Source: Rhizobium sp. CSW-27
Lineage (GTDB): Bacteria; Pseudomonadota; Alphaproteobacteria; Rhizobiales; Rhizobiaceae
Assembly (NCBI RefSeq): GCF_018760785.1
Contig: NZ_JAHHZO010000001.1
Span: 310,001 to 374,000, forward strand
Direction of reading: 5' to 3'
Length of the DNA stretch: 64,000 bases
The notes beneath the pieces were generated by a model, which had not been told where the DNA came from, searched no databases, and worked only from the letters and a program-made list of their open reading frames with translations. Positions 8,659 to 18,559 of the stretch are shown here, piece after piece; positions within the stretch are counted from its first letter, which is position 1; the number at the start of each line of letters is the position of its first letter. The translations under genes and the position numbers were made by a program.

Positions 8659-11566
8659 CCTCGGCCTCGATCAGCTTGAGGCTCGGCGCATCGCCCGCCG
8701 TGCACAGCCGCTCGATCAGCCCGGCCGGGGCATCCTTCGGATCGAACGCGCCCTCGACGCACAGCCGGATGATCTGCGACAGCTCTGTATAGAGCCGGAG
8801 CGCCGTCACGCAGGTCTCAAGGTCGTCGGCGCCAAGCCGCCCCGCCGCATGGCGCCTCAGGGCCGCCTCCGTTCCGCTGATCGAGACGGCCGCCTCATCT
8901 TCCAGGACCGCAGCCCCGGCCGGTGCGACCAGCCGCAGATATTGCGCGATGAACTCGATGTCGATCAGCCCGCCGGGGATCAGCTTGAAATCCCAGAGAT
9001 CGCGCGGCGGCTTTTCCTGCTCGATCAGCGCCCGCATCTCGGCGACGTCTGCCGCCGTCTTCTGCCGGTCACGCGGTCTGGCCAGCACGTCCGCCATCAC
9101 CTGCCCCGCCTCGGCCATCAGACTCTCATCGCCGCAGACGAGACGCGCCCGCGTCAGCGCCATGTGCTCCCAGGTCCAGGCCTCGTCCTCCTGATACTTG
9201 CGGAAGGCGTTGATGCGGGTGGCGACCGGGCCCTTGTTGCCGGAGGGTCGGAGTCTCAGATCCACCTCGAAGACGATCCCCTCCGCCGTCGGCGCCGAGA
9301 GTGCCGCGATCAGCCGCTGCGTAACGCGGGTGAAATAGCGCATGGCATCGAGCGGCTTTGCCCCGTCCGATTCCTGCACCGCCTCCGGATAGTCATAGAG
9401 CAGGATCAGGTCGACGTCGGAGCCGGCCGTCAGCTCGTAGCTGCCGAGCTTGCCCATGCCGAGGATCGCGACGCGGCCGCCGGGATAGGCGCCATGCGCC
9501 TGCGCCATTTCGCCAAGCACTGCCTTCAGCGCCTGTTCGATGACAAGGTCGGCGAGATCCGTGAAGGCGCGGCCCGCCTGGGCGCCGGAAATCGTGCCGG
9601 TCAGCAGCCGGATGCCGATCAGGAAGCGCTGCTCGGCGGTGAAGATGCGCAAACGGTCGAGCACCTCCTCGTAATGGCGCGCGCCGCCGACAAAGGTCGT
9701 CAGCCGCTCGCAGAGATAGTGCCGCGTCGGAATTTCCTGCATCAGGCCGGGATCGAGCATGCCGTCGAACACGTGCGGGCGCGCCGCGATGATGTCGGCG
9801 AGCCGCGGTGCCGCCGCCATGATCATCACCAGCAGCGACAGCAGGCCGGGATTGTTGCCGAGCAGCGAAAACAGCTGGATGCCCGCCGGCAGCGCCTTCA
9901 GGAAACCGTCGAAGCGCAGCAGCGCCTCGTCCGCCCGCTTGCTGCGGCCGAAGGCGGAGAGAAGTTCCGGCATCAGCTCCGTCAGCCGCTCGCGCGCCTC
10001 GACCGACTGGGTTGCCCGGTAGCGCCCGTAATGCCAGGTGCGGATCACCCGCGACATGTCGGCCGGCCGCTCGAAGCCGAGTTTCGACAGCGTGACCAGC
10101 GTTTCCGGATCGTCGTTCTGGCCGGTGAAGACCAGATTGCCGTCGCCGGTGGAAAGCTTCGCCTCCTGCTCGAACAGCCGGGCATAGCGCCGTTCCACAC
10201 GACGCAGCACCTCCTCCAGCCGGGCAGAAAAGCCCGCCGTGTCGGCAAAGCCCAGCATGTAGGCAATGCGCTTCAGCTCGGTCTCGGTTTCCGGCAGGCG
10301 GTGCGACTGCTCGTCACGCACCATCTGGATGCGATGCTCCACATCGCGCAGGAACCAGTAGGCCTCCGTCAGTTCGGCGGCGATTTCCGGCGTGATCCAG
10401 CGGGATTGGGCAAGCGCCGCAAGGGCTGCCTCCGTGCGTCGCTCGCGGATCGCCGGCACGCGGCCGCCGGCAATCAGCTGCTGCGTCTGGGCAAAGAACT
10501 CGATCTCGCGAATGCCGCCCCGCCCGAGCTTCACGTCATGCCCCTTGACCGCGATCACCCCGTGGCCCTTGTGCGCATGGATCTGCCGCTTGATCGAATG
10601 GATGTCGGCAATCGCCGCATAATCGAGATACTTGCGGAAGACGAAGGGCGTCATGTCGCGCAGGAAAGCCTCGCCGGCCTTCAGATCCCCGGCCATCGGC
10701 CGGGCCTTGATATAGGCGGCGCGTTCCCAGTTCTGGCCGCGCCCCTCGTAATAGATCAGCGCCGCCTCGACGGGCACCGCAAGCGGCGTCGAGCCGGGAT
10801 CGGGTCTCAGCCGCAGGTCGGTGCGGAACACGTAGCCGTCGCCGGTCCGCTCCTGCAGAATGCGGATCAGCCGGCGCATCATGCGGCCGTAGAACTCGGT
10901 CGCCTCCAGCGGATCCGGAAGAATGCCGCTGTCGGGATCGAAGAAGACGACGATGTCGATGTCGGAGGAGTAGTTCAGTTCGCCCGCGCCGAGCTTGCCC
11001 ATGCCGAGCACGATGAGGCCGGAGCCGTCGCTCGGCCGGGCGGGGTCGGCGAGCCTCAGCTTGCCGGCCTGATGCGACGCCAGCAGCAGGTGGTCGACGG
11101 CCGCCGCCACCGCCGCATCGGCAAGCCGCGTCAACCAGGCCGTCGTTTCCCTTGCATGCAGGAGACCGGACAGATCGGCGAGCGCCAGCAGGAAACTCAC
11201 CTGCCGCTTGGCATCACGCAGCGCGGTCATTACCTCCGCCTCGCCGGGAACGGACCCGTCGGCGCGCGGTCGCCAGCAGTCGCGGGCCGCTGCCACGCAG
11301 GCCTCCAGCTGCGGTTCCAGCGGTGCCTCCAGCGCGCGGGCCAGAAGTGCCGGCCGGATCACCGCGATGTCCTTCAGGTAGGGAGAGAGCGACAGGGCGC
11401 TGACAAGGAAATCCTTGAGCGGCCCGCCATCAGCCAGAACGGAAGCAATTGTCGGCTCGCGGCTCCCCATCTCCTTCAGAGCTGACAGCGCCGCGCGCGC
11501 CTCGGTCTGGTTGAAGGGTTTGAGGTCCCTGCTCACGTCCGCCAGTTGCCGAACCGTCATCGTCAT
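8579..11566 (-). CDS. glnE: Bifunctional glutamine synthetase adenylyltransferase/deadenylylase
   Basis: The enzyme attaches AMP to, and removes it from, glutamine synthetase in response to PII and glutamine, tuning nitrogen assimilation. At 995 residues it has the family's full length. The N-terminal adenylyl-removing nucleotidyltransferase site is GMGKLGAGELNYSSDIDI (about 190-208) and the C-terminal adenylylating site is GMGKLGSYELTAGSDVDLI (about 700-718). Each carries the paired Asp residues for metal binding. A helical regulatory linker joins them. The ATG at 11566 (MTMTVRQLADVSRD) lies 29 bases after the upstream kinase stop, so the degP-regulator-kinase-glnE genes may be co-transcribed. 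Confidence 0.95.
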   Translation of the reverse strand: MTMTVRQLADVSRDLKPFNQTEARAALSALKEMGSREPTIASVLADGGPLKDFLVSALSLSPYLKDIAVIRPALLARALEAPLEPQLEACVAAARDCWRPRADGSVPGEAEVMTALRDAKRQVSFLLALADLSGLLHARETTAWLTRLADAAVAAAVDHLLLASHQAGKLRLADPARPSDGSGLIVLGMGKLGAGELNYSSDIDIVVFFDPDSGILPDPLEATEFYGRMMRRLIRILQERTGDGYVFRTDLRLRPDPGSTPLAVPVEAALIYYEGRGQNWERAAYIKARPMAGDLKAGEAFLRDMTPFVFRKYLDYAAIADIHSIKRQIHAHKGHGVIAVKGHDVKLGRGGIREIEFFAQTQQLIAGGRVPAIRERRTEAALAALAQSRWITPEIAAELTEAYWFLRDVEHRIQMVRDEQSHRLPETETELKRIAYMLGFADTAGFSARLEEVLRRVERRYARLFEQEAKLSTGDGNLVFTGQNDDPETLVTLSKLGFERPADMSRVIRTWHYGRYRATQSVEARERLTELMPELLSAFGRSKRADEALLRFDGFLKALPAGIQLFSLLGNNPGLLSLLVMIMAAAPRLADIIAARPHVFDGMLDPGLMQEIPTRHYLCERLTTFVGGARHYEEVLDRLRIFTAEQRFLIGIRLLTGTISGAQAGRAFTDLADLVIEQALKAVLGEMAQAHGAYPGGRVAILGMGKLGSYELTAGSDVDLILLYDYPEAVQESDGAKPLDAMRYFTRVTQRLIAALSAPTAEGIVFEVDLRLRPSGNKGPVATRINAFRKYQEDEAWTWEHMALTRARLVCGDESLMAEAGQVMADVLARPRDRQKTAADVAEMRALIEQEKPPRDLWDFKLIPGGLIDIEFIAQYLRLVAPAGAAVLEDEAAVSISGTEAALRRHAAGRLGADDLETCVTALRLYTELSQIIRLCVEGAFDPKDAPAGLIERLCTAGDAPSLKLIEAEVKRLSKSVRSILQACLSARSSPASEE

Positions 11567-11595
11567 GCATCCTCCCTGTGCTCCTCACCCTCCAT

Positions 11596-13017
11596 TTAGA
11601 GCGTCTGGAACGGGAAAACCATGGTGATGGTCAGTCCCGGTTGCGGCGCATCCTCGCCATGGGTGGCGGAAAGCTCAAGCCGACCGCCATGCAGTTCCAT
11701 CACCGCCTCCACCAGCGACAGGCCAAGGCCGGTTCCGGGCTTGGAGCGGCTTTCGTCGAGGCGCACGAAGCGCTTGGTCACTTCCTTGCGCTTGTCGGCG
11801 GGAATGCCCGGCCCGCTGTCTGCGACCGACAGATGCAATCCGTCCGCCTGCTTGCTGAGGATTACCCGGATCGGCGCGGCGCCGTCGCTTCCCGCGGCAT
11901 ATTTGATCGCATTGTCCAGCAGGTTGAAGATCGCCTGCCCGATCAGTTCGCGATTGCCATGCACCGCAAGACCCGGCTCGATCTCGGTCGTGAGGGAAAG
12001 CCCCGCCTCCTCCGCCACCGGCTCGTAAAGCTCGGCACTGTCGGCGGAAATGGCGGAGAGATCCACGCTCGTCATCTCGGCGGCGATCGATCCGGCCTCG
12101 ACGCGGGAAATCATCAAGAGCGCATTGAAGGTGCGGATCAGCTGGTCGGATTCGGCAATGATGCCCTCCAGCGCCGCCCGCCGCACCTCGCCGCGGTCTT
12201 CCGCCAGCGCATCGGCGGCCTTGTTGCGCAGCCGGGTCAGCGGCGTCTTCAGGTCATGGGCAATGTTGTCGGAGACCTGCCGCAACCCCTCGTTCAGCTT
12301 CTCGATGCGCTCCAGCATGGAATTCAGCGATTCCGACAGGCGGTCGAACTCGTCACCCGATACCCCGACCGGCAGGCGCTGCGACAGATCGCCGGCAATG
12401 ATCTTGGTGCTGGCAGCCGACATCCGGTCGATGCGCCTCAGCGCGTTGCGGCCGATGCCGAACCAGATGATCAGGGCACCGAGCCCCATGATCGCCAGCG
12501 CCACCATCAGCGCACGGCGCACGATGCCGCGGAACCGGCCCGGCTCGCCGAGATCGCGGCCGATCATCACGCGCAGGCCGTTGTCGAGGAAGAATACGTT
12601 GGCGGTTGCCACATGCGGGCGCGGCGGTCCCGTCTCGGTGAAGGGCTCGTATCGAAACGGCATGCGCGTCCAGCCCTCGCGGTCCAGCACGCCCGGCTCG
12701 ACGCTTGCGACATTGCCCGCCAGCATCTCGCCGGTCGGGCTGGCGATCACGTAGAGATTGGCGCCCGGCTGGCGGGCACGCCGCTCCATCGTGCGCAGCA
12801 GAAGGTTTACCCCGCCGCGGTCATAGGAGCCACGCACCTCGGAAGTTTCCTGGAGCAGCGCCTCGCGCACCTGCTGGGCCAGCAGCCGCTCGGACATCGC
12901 CGTGACATAGACCACCAGAAAGGCGGCACACAGCGCAAACAGCATGATGTAGAGCGCCGACAACCGGACGGTGGTCGAGCGCATCACCAGGCGGAGGCGG
13001 CTCATCGAGGGTTTCAC
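11596..13017 (-). CDS. Sensor histidine kinase paired with the adjacent OmpR-type regulator
   Basis: This is an inner-membrane kinase of about 473 residues with an N-terminal membrane helix (LSALYIMLFALCAAFLVVY), a periplasmic sensor region, and a second helix (MVALAIMGLGALIIWFG). HAMP follows, then HisKA with NIAHDLKTPLTRLRN (phospho-acceptor His about 254), then HATPase with NLLDNAIKYA, DSGPGIP and GTGLGLSLVEAV. A GTG at 13017 is favoured: it overlaps the regulator stop as GTGA and has AAGGA six bases upstream. An ATG at 13005 is the alternative. The signal sensed is unknown. Lying two genes after degP, it may report envelope stress. Confidence 0.85.
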   Translation of the reverse strand: MKPSMSRLRLVMRSTTVRLSALYIMLFALCAAFLVVYVTAMSERLLAQQVREALLQETSEVRGSYDRGGVNLLLRTMERRARQPGANLYVIASPTGEMLAGNVASVEPGVLDREGWTRMPFRYEPFTETGPPRPHVATANVFFLDNGLRVMIGRDLGEPGRFRGIVRRALMVALAIMGLGALIIWFGIGRNALRRIDRMSAASTKIIAGDLSQRLPVGVSGDEFDRLSESLNSMLERIEKLNEGLRQVSDNIAHDLKTPLTRLRNKAADALAEDRGEVRRAALEGIIAESDQLIRTFNALLMISRVEAGSIAAEMTSVDLSAISADSAELYEPVAEEAGLSLTTEIEPGLAVHGNRELIGQAIFNLLDNAIKYAAGSDGAAPIRVILSKQADGLHLSVADSGPGIPADKRKEVTKRFVRLDESRSKPGTGLGLSLVEAVMELHGGRLELSATHGEDAPQPGLTITMVFPFQTL

Positions 13018-13691
13018 GCCTCGTCCTTGATCATGTAGCCGGCACCGCGAATGGTCTTCAGCAGCGGCTTGTCGAAATCCTTCTCGATCTTGGATCTCAG
13101 GCGCGACACATGCACGTCGATCACGTTGGTCTGCGGATCGAAGTGGTAGTCCCACACATTTTCCAGAAGCATGGTGCGGGTCACCACCTGGCCGGCATTC
13201 TTCATCAGGTATTCCAGCAGGCGGAACTCGCGCGGCTGCAGCAGGATCTCCTTGCCGCCGCGGCGCACCTCGTGCGACAGCCGGTCCAGCTCCAGGTCGC
13301 CGACGCGATAGACCATTTCCTGCTCGGGCGCGCCCTTGCGCCGCCCCAGCACCTCGACGCGCGCCAGAAGCTCGCTGAAGGCATAGGGTTTCGGAAGGTA
13401 GTCATCGCCGCCGGCCCGCAGGCCGGTCACGCGGTCATCCACCTGGCCGAGCGCAGACAGGATCAGCACCGGCGTGTTGACGCCGCGCTTGCGCAACTCG
13501 CTGATCACCGAAATGCCGTCGCGGCGCGGCAGCATGCGGTCGACCACCATCACGTCATAGGCGTTTTCCGAGCCCATGAAGAGCCCGCTTTCGCCATCGC
13601 TGGCATGGTCCACCACGATGCCGGCCTCGCGAAAGGCCTTGGTCATGTAGGCGGCGGCTTCCAGATCATCTTCAATGACAAGAATCTTCAT
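13014..13691 (-). CDS. OmpR/PhoB-family response regulator
   Basis: The protein has 225 residues: a receiver domain (1-120) with acidic pair DD (8-9), phospho-acceptor Asp51 and conserved Lys in DDYLPKPYAF (about 103), then a winged-helix DNA-binding domain ending RSKIEKDFDKPLLKTIRGAGYM. The start MKILVIEDD at 13691 is standard for the family, and upstream in-frame ATGs would add non-conserved residues. It is translationally coupled to the following kinase (GTGA overlap). Three AATGTT repeats at 9-10 base spacing upstream of degP are a plausible target for this or a related regulator. Confidence 0.88.
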   Translation of the reverse strand: MKILVIEDDLEAAAYMTKAFREAGIVVDHASDGESGLFMGSENAYDVMVVDRMLPRRDGISVISELRKRGVNTPVLILSALGQVDDRVTGLRAGGDDYLPKPYAFSELLARVEVLGRRKGAPEQEMVYRVGDLELDRLSHEVRRGGKEILLQPREFRLLEYLMKNAGQVVTRTMLLENVWDYHFDPQTNVIDVHVSRLRSKIEKDFDKPLLKTIRGAGYMIKDEA

Positions 13692-13810
13692 GTGCGGGAC
13701 CATAGCGTCCGCCGCGCCGTCCGTAAAACGGGTTTCGGTTTTTCCATCACTCTGCTGTGGGTTCATCTGCATGGGTGAAAACCTCGTCGAAGGGAACCGG
13801 GAAGCCGAAT

Positions 13811-13851
13811 GCAAGGGGGCGCCGAGCCGTGCCTGGCCCGACGCCCCCTGC
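13811..13851 (-). other. Long imperfect hairpin between degP and the response regulator
   Basis: GCAAGGGGGCG at 13811-13821 pairs with the complementary segment CGCCCCCTGC ending at 13851, and inner pairs add further length. No T-run follows in either direction. It lies between the degP stop and the regulator start and could reduce read-through or protect a processed mRNA end. Confidence 0.45.
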
Positions 13852-13868
13852 AATTGCCTTGAGGGCGA

Positions 13869-15434
13869 TCAGCCTTCGTTGATCGGCAGGGCCATGAAGC
13901 GGCTGCCGCTCTGCGATTCCACCTGGAACAGGGCCCGGGTGCGGCCATCCTTGCGGGCAGCCTCCAGTGCCTTGGTGATGTCGGCGGCCGACGATACCTG
14001 CTGGTTGTTGACCGAGGTGATCTTCTCGCCTTCACGCAGGCCCTTGGCGGCGGCCTCGGAGTCCGGATCCACATCGGTCACCGAAACACCATTGCCGTCA
14101 TCGGAGGGCGCCACCGTGATGCCGAGCGCTGCCAGTGCCTTCTCGCTGGACGGCTGGCTGTCGTTCGGGCTCTGGCTGTTTTCCGCCTTCACCGCCTCGT
14201 CGCTGGCAAGGTTGCCGAGCATCACGGTAACGGACTGTGCCTTGCCATTGCGCCACAGCGAGATTTCCGCCTTCTGGTTCGGACCGATCGCGGCAACCTT
14301 CTTGGCCAGGTCGCGGGCATCCTTGATCGGATCGCCATTGACCGCGGTGATCACGTCGCCCTGCTTGATGCCGGCCTTGGCGCCGGGCGAATTGTCCTGC
14401 GGGGCAACGACGAGGGCGCCCTTGGCTTCCGCAAGGCCGAGCGATTCGGCAATATCCTGCGTCACCGGCTGGATCTGCACGCCCAGCCAGCCGCGCTCTA
14501 CCTTGCCGTCCTTCATCAGGTCGGCGATCACGTCCTTGGCAGTGGAAGCGGGAATGGCGAAGGCGATGCCGACATTGCCGCCCGACGGCGAGAAGATCGC
14601 GGTGTTGATGCCGACCACTTCGCCTTCGAGATTGAAGGTCGGGCCGCCGGAATTGCCGCGGTTGACGGCGGCATCCACCTGGATGAAATCGTCATAGGGA
14701 CCGGAACCGATATCGCGGCCACGGGCAGACACGATGCCGGCCGTCACGGTGCCGCCAAGGCCGAAGGGATTGCCGACGGCCACGACCCAGTCGCCCACGC
14801 GGGTCTTGGCGTCATCGGCAAATTTCACATAGGTGAACTTGCGCTTGGCATCGACCTTCAGCAGCGCGAGGTCGGTGCGACTGTCCTTGCCGACCAGCTT
14901 GGCATCGAGTTCCGTGCCGTCATTCATGACGACCGTATAGGCCGAGCCGTCGGAGACGACGTGATTGTTGGTGACGACATAACCGTCTTCCGAGATGAAG
15001 AAGCCGGACCCCTGGGCGACGGGGCGCAGATAATGCGGACGCTTCGGATCGCGCTGGGCGCGGTCCTGGTTGCGGTTGCCCGGTCCCTGGCCCTGCTGGT
15101 TGCCGAACTCACGGAAGAAGCGCTTCAGGGGGTGGTCGTCCGGCAGGTCGTCAAAGCCGCGACCGCCGAAGTTGAACGAGAAGCCGTTGCCGCTGTCGTC
15201 GGAAACGGGCGTTGCATCCGACTTGACGCGCACCGAGACGACGGCCGGGGACACGGCCGACACCACGTCGGCAAAGCTCGGAACCTGCGGAGCGGCAACC
15301 GTGACCGGCTCGGCAAAGGTCTGGTAGACCTGCGCGGGAATACCGGTCGAGAGCATGACGGCCGCGAGGCCCGCCACGGTCGAACCCTTGAGCACGGTTT
15401 TCAGGGAGGGACGTCCGATCTTGCTCTTGAACAT
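13869..15434 (-). CDS. degP: DegP/HtrA-type periplasmic serine protease with two PDZ domains
   Basis: This periplasmic protease/chaperone degrades misfolded envelope proteins. The 521-residue protein begins with a signal-anchor-like segment (GSTVAGLAAVMLSTGIPAQV). The trypsin-like domain carries the triad His158 (TNNHVVSDG), Asp188 (DSRTDLALLKV) and Ser262 (NRGNSGGPTF). Two PDZ domains follow at about 305-395 and 430-515. A Gly/Asn/Gln-rich loop (about 108-128) resembles the LA loop. The gene sits between ccmH and the two-component pair on the same strand, with its own 150-base upstream region containing phased repeats. I recall the same order in S. meliloti. Confidence 0.93.
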   Translation of the reverse strand: MFKSKIGRPSLKTVLKGSTVAGLAAVMLSTGIPAQVYQTFAEPVTVAAPQVPSFADVVSAVSPAVVSVRVKSDATPVSDDSGNGFSFNFGGRGFDDLPDDHPLKRFFREFGNQQGQGPGNRNQDRAQRDPKRPHYLRPVAQGSGFFISEDGYVVTNNHVVSDGSAYTVVMNDGTELDAKLVGKDSRTDLALLKVDAKRKFTYVKFADDAKTRVGDWVVAVGNPFGLGGTVTAGIVSARGRDIGSGPYDDFIQVDAAVNRGNSGGPTFNLEGEVVGINTAIFSPSGGNVGIAFAIPASTAKDVIADLMKDGKVERGWLGVQIQPVTQDIAESLGLAEAKGALVVAPQDNSPGAKAGIKQGDVITAVNGDPIKDARDLAKKVAAIGPNQKAEISLWRNGKAQSVTVMLGNLASDEAVKAENSQSPNDSQPSSEKALAALGITVAPSDDGNGVSVTDVDPDSEAAAKGLREGEKITSVNNQQVSSAADITKALEAARKDGRTRALFQVESQSGSRFMALPINEG

Positions 15435-15547
15435 TGTGCGATACCTTCTTCTTCACATCATTCAGACTGGAGTGCCGGCTGCCCGGCGGCGGTGGATGAC
15501 GCAAGATATAGGTGTCGGCGTCTTAACTGCACCTGTCCGGCTGGTGA

Positions 15548-15576
15548 AATGTTCGTAATGTTTCCGAATGTTTCGG
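15548..15576 (-). promoter_or_regulatory. Three phased AATGTT repeats upstream of degP
   Basis: AATGTTCG (15548), AATGTTTCCG (15557) and AATGTTTCGG (15567) form tandem copies at 9- and 10-base spacing about 115-140 bases upstream of the degP start. On the degP strand they read CGAAACATT-type repeats. OmpR/PhoB-family regulators bind direct repeats at helical-turn spacing, and one is encoded just downstream of degP. Confidence 0.45.
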
Positions 15577-15582
15577 ATTCCG

Positions 15583-16128
15583 TTACTCGCCGAGCAAAGC
15601 GTCCAGACGGGCCTTTTCCCCGTCGGTGAGCGGTTGCTCGACAACGCTTGCGCGGCGGCGGCGCAGGGTCAGCGCAAGCGCGACGGCGCCAAGCACCAGC
15701 AACAGCGCCGGCATGGCCCACAGCAGCATGGTCTTGCCGGAAAGGCGCGGCTTCAGCAGCACGAACTCGCCGTAGCGGGACACGACATAATCGATCACCT
15801 GCCTGTCGCTGTCGCCGCGCACGATCCGCTCGCGCACCAGAAGCCGCAGATCCTTGGCAAGTTCCGCATTCGAATCATCGATCGACTGGTTCTGGCAGAC
15901 CATGCAGCGCAGCTGGCCGGACAGCGCGCGCGCCCGCTCCTCAAGCACCGGGTCCTTCAGAACCTCGTCCGGATTGACGGCGAAGGCGGGCACAGGCGCC
16001 AGCAGAAGGAAAAGCCCGAGCACAATTCTGGCAAGCAAGCCGCGCCCTTCGCCCGGCCGCCAGCCTCCTCGTCGGCCACGCGCGAAAAGGGTCACGGAGA
16101 AACGGAAATCCCTGGGAAACCCGGTCAT
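15583..16128 (-). CDS. ccmH: Cytochrome c-type biogenesis protein CcmH/CycL
   Basis: This membrane-anchored periplasmic thiol oxidoreductase keeps apocytochrome c cysteines reduced for haem attachment. The redox motif [16 protein letters not shown] carries Cys75 and Cys78, which matches the family signature LRCxxCxNQSxxDSxA. An N-terminal hydrophobic segment (about 33-50) is the signal sequence, and a C-terminal helix ([19 protein letters not shown]) anchors the protein. The ATG at 16128 overlaps the ccmF stop as ATGA. The region before the signal sequence is about 30 residues longer than usual, so a later start is possible. Confidence 0.92.
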   Translation of the reverse strand: MTGFPRDFRFSVTLFARGRRGGWRPGEGRGLLARIVLGLFLLLAPVPAFAVNPDEVLKDPVLEERARALSGQLRCMVCQNQSIDDSNAELAKDLRLLVRERIVRGDSDRQVIDYVVSRYGEFVLLKPRLSGKTMLLWAMPALLLVLGAVALALTLRRRRASVVEQPLTDGEKARLDALLGE

Positions 16129-18113
16129 TCCGCCGGCTCCATCTGTGCCTTCACCGGCTTCGTCCGGCGGCTCGGCGCACCCACGCGCAATCGTCGATCG
16201 GAGAGCGACACGAAACCGCCCAGCATCATAACCAGGGCGCCGCCCCAGATGCACAGGATCCACGGCTTCCACCAGATGCGCACCACGATGCCGCCATCGT
16301 CCATCGGGTCACCCAGCGATACGTAAAGCTGGCTGAGACCGAAGCTCAGAATGCCGGCTTCCGTGGTCGGCATGCGCCGCGCCGTGTAGAGACGCTTCGA
16401 CGACCAGACATCGGCGACCGCCACCCCGCCGCGGCTGATGGTGAAGTGGGCGCGTTCCTCGGTGAAGTTCGGGCCGACCGCCTCGCGCATGCCGTCGAAG
16501 ACGAGCGTATAGCCACCGGCCTCCGCCGTCTGGCCCTGCTTCATCTCCACCACGGTTTCCGTCTCGAAGGTGGTGACGGCAACAATGCCGAGCACGGTGA
16601 TGCCAAGCCCCATATGCGCCAGCGCCGTGCCGAAGGCCGAGCGCGGCAGCCCCTTCAGCCGGCGAAAGGCGATGGAGAAGGCGAGCCTGCCGAAATTGGC
16701 GCGGTACCACAGATCGGCCAGCGCGCCGAGGATCAGATAGAAGCCGAGCGCCAGACCGAACGCCGCCAGCACGGGCCCGCCATGCTCGGCATAATAGACA
16801 GCAAGCCCTGCGCCAAGCGACACACCCGCCACCAGATAGAGCCGCTGCAGGGCACCCAGCAGATCGCCACGCTTCCAGGCGAGCAGCGGACCGAAAGGCA
16901 CCGCCAGCAGCAGCGGGATCATCAGCAGGCCGAAGGTCAGGTTGAAGAAGGGTGCGCCGACCGAGATCTTTTCGCCGGTCAGCGTCTCCAGCACCAGCGG
17001 ATAGAGCGTTCCCGTCAGAACCGTGGCGGCAGACACCGTCAGGATCAGGTTGTTGAGCACCAGCGCCCCCTCGCGCGAGATCGGCGCGAACAGGCCACCG
17101 CTCTTCAGTTGCGGGGCCCGCCAGGCAAACAGCGTGAAGGCGCCGCCGATGAACAGGCTGAGGATGCAGAGAATGAAGATGCCGCGGGAAGGATCGGTCG
17201 CAAAGGCATGCACCGAGGTCAGTACGCCGGAGCGCACCAGGAAGGTGCCCAGCAGCGACAGCGAGAAGGTCATGATCGCCAGCAGCACGGTCCAGATCTT
17301 CAGCGCCTCGCGCTTTTCCATCACCAGCGCCGAATGCAGAAGCGCCGTACCGGCCAGCCAGGGCATGAAGGAGGCGTTTTCCACCGGGTCCCAGAACCAC
17401 CAGCCGCCCCAGCCGAGTTCGTAATAGGCCCAGTAGGAGCCCATGGCGATCCCGGCGGTGAGAAAGGTCCAGGCGGCGAGCGTCCACGGCCGCACCCAGC
17501 GTGCCCAGGCCGCGTCGATCCGCCCCTCGATCAGGGCTGCGACAGCAAACGAGAAGCAGACGGAAAAGCCGACATAGCCGAGATAGAGAAGCGGCGGATG
17601 CACCGCAAGCCCCGGATCCTGCAGCACGGGATTGAGATCCTGCCCCTCGGCGGGAGCGGGATCGAGCCTGAGAAAGGGATTGGAGGTGAGGAGGATGAAC
17701 AGCAGGAAGGCCAGGCTGATCCAGGCCTGCACGGCAAGCACGGTTGCCCGCAGCGAATCCGGCAGGTTGCGGCCGAACACCGCCACCATGGCGCTGAACA
17801 GCGTCAGGATCAGCAGCCACAGCAGCATGGAGCCCTCGTGATTGCCCCACACGCCGGTCAGCTTGTAGATCAGCGGCATCAGCGAATGGGAATTTTCCCA
17901 GACATTGCGCAGGGAAAAGTCGGAGACCGCATAGGCCCAGGTCAGCACCGAAAAGGCAAAGGCGACCAGCGCAAACAGCAGCACGGAGCCGAGCGGCGCC
18001 AGCGCCATCAGGGCGGCATCGCCGCGCCGCGCGCCCGCCATCGGCGCGATGGAGAGGATCAGAGCCGTCGCAAGCGCCAGCACCAGCGCATAATGACCGA
18101 TTTCGATGATCAT
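16125..18113 (-). CDS. ccmF: Haem lyase subunit CcmF/CycK
   Basis: This large polytopic inner-membrane protein (662 residues) transfers haem from CcmE to apocytochrome c together with CcmH and CcmI. The WWD haem-handling motif is [18 protein letters not shown], and [12 protein letters not shown] is also characteristic. About fourteen hydrophobic helices are visible. The start [11 protein letters not shown] at 18113 overlaps the ccmE stop as ATGA and matches family N-termini. An upstream ATG at 18140 lies inside ccmE. Translation is coupled at both ends. Confidence 0.95.
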   Translation of the reverse strand: MIIEIGHYALVLALATALILSIAPMAGARRGDAALMALAPLGSVLLFALVAFAFSVLTWAYAVSDFSLRNVWENSHSLMPLIYKLTGVWGNHEGSMLLWLLILTLFSAMVAVFGRNLPDSLRATVLAVQAWISLAFLLFILLTSNPFLRLDPAPAEGQDLNPVLQDPGLAVHPPLLYLGYVGFSVCFSFAVAALIEGRIDAAWARWVRPWTLAAWTFLTAGIAMGSYWAYYELGWGGWWFWDPVENASFMPWLAGTALLHSALVMEKREALKIWTVLLAIMTFSLSLLGTFLVRSGVLTSVHAFATDPSRGIFILCILSLFIGGAFTLFAWRAPQLKSGGLFAPISREGALVLNNLILTVSAATVLTGTLYPLVLETLTGEKISVGAPFFNLTFGLLMIPLLLAVPFGPLLAWKRGDLLGALQRLYLVAGVSLGAGLAVYYAEHGGPVLAAFGLALGFYLILGALADLWYRANFGRLAFSIAFRRLKGLPRSAFGTALAHMGLGITVLGIVAVTTFETETVVEMKQGQTAEAGGYTLVFDGMREAVGPNFTEERAHFTISRGGVAVADVWSSKRLYTARRMPTTEAGILSFGLSQLYVSLGDPMDDGGIVVRIWWKPWILCIWGGALVMMLGGFVSLSDRRLRVGAPSRRTKPVKAQMEPAE

Positions 18114-18559
18114 CGCGTCGCCCCCTCGCCTTCCTTCCACACGCCCTGTTCCTTCAGGCGATCGGCCACTTCCTTCGGCATGTAGTTCTCGTCATGCTTG
18201 GCCAGCACGGTGTCGGCACGGAAGTCATGCGCGGTATCGAACACACCCTCGGTCACAACGCCCTGCCCCTCGCGAAACAGGTCCGGCAGAATGCCGGTAT
18301 AGCGCACCGGCACGCTGGCATGGCCGTCCGTCACCTTGAAGCTGACGGTGGAGCCGGCGCCGCGCACCACGGACCCCGCCTCCACCAGTCCGCCGAGACG
18401 GATGCGGGTGCCGGGCGAAACCTTGGCGGCGGAAAGATCACCCGGCATGTAGAAATAGGCGACCGACTGGCTGAAGGCGAACATCACCAGCAGCACCGCC
18501 ACCATGATGAAACCCATCCCGCCGGCAATCACCGCCAGTCGCTTCTGCTTGCGGGTCAT
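18110..18559 (-). CDS. ccmE: Haem chaperone CcmE/CycJ
   Basis: This periplasmic membrane-anchored haem chaperone binds haem covalently before handing it to CcmF. It has 149 residues: an N-terminal anchor (about 9-30), a beta-barrel OB fold, and the haem-binding segment AKHDENYMP with His122 and Tyr126. The ATG overlaps the ccmI stop by four bases. Confidence 0.95.
   Translation of the reverse strand: MTRKQKRLAVIAGGMGFIMVAVLLVMFAFSQSVAYFYMPGDLSAAKVSPGTRIRLGGLVEAGSVVRGAGSTVSFKVTDGHASVPVRYTGILPDLFREGQGVVTEGVFDTAHDFRADTVLAKHDENYMPKEVADRLKEQGVWKEGEGATR

Noticed and set aside
8321..11485. Open frame of 1054 codons antisense to glnE
   Set aside because: GlnE on the other strand has both catalytic sites; this frame is Arg/Leu/Asp-rich without any domain.
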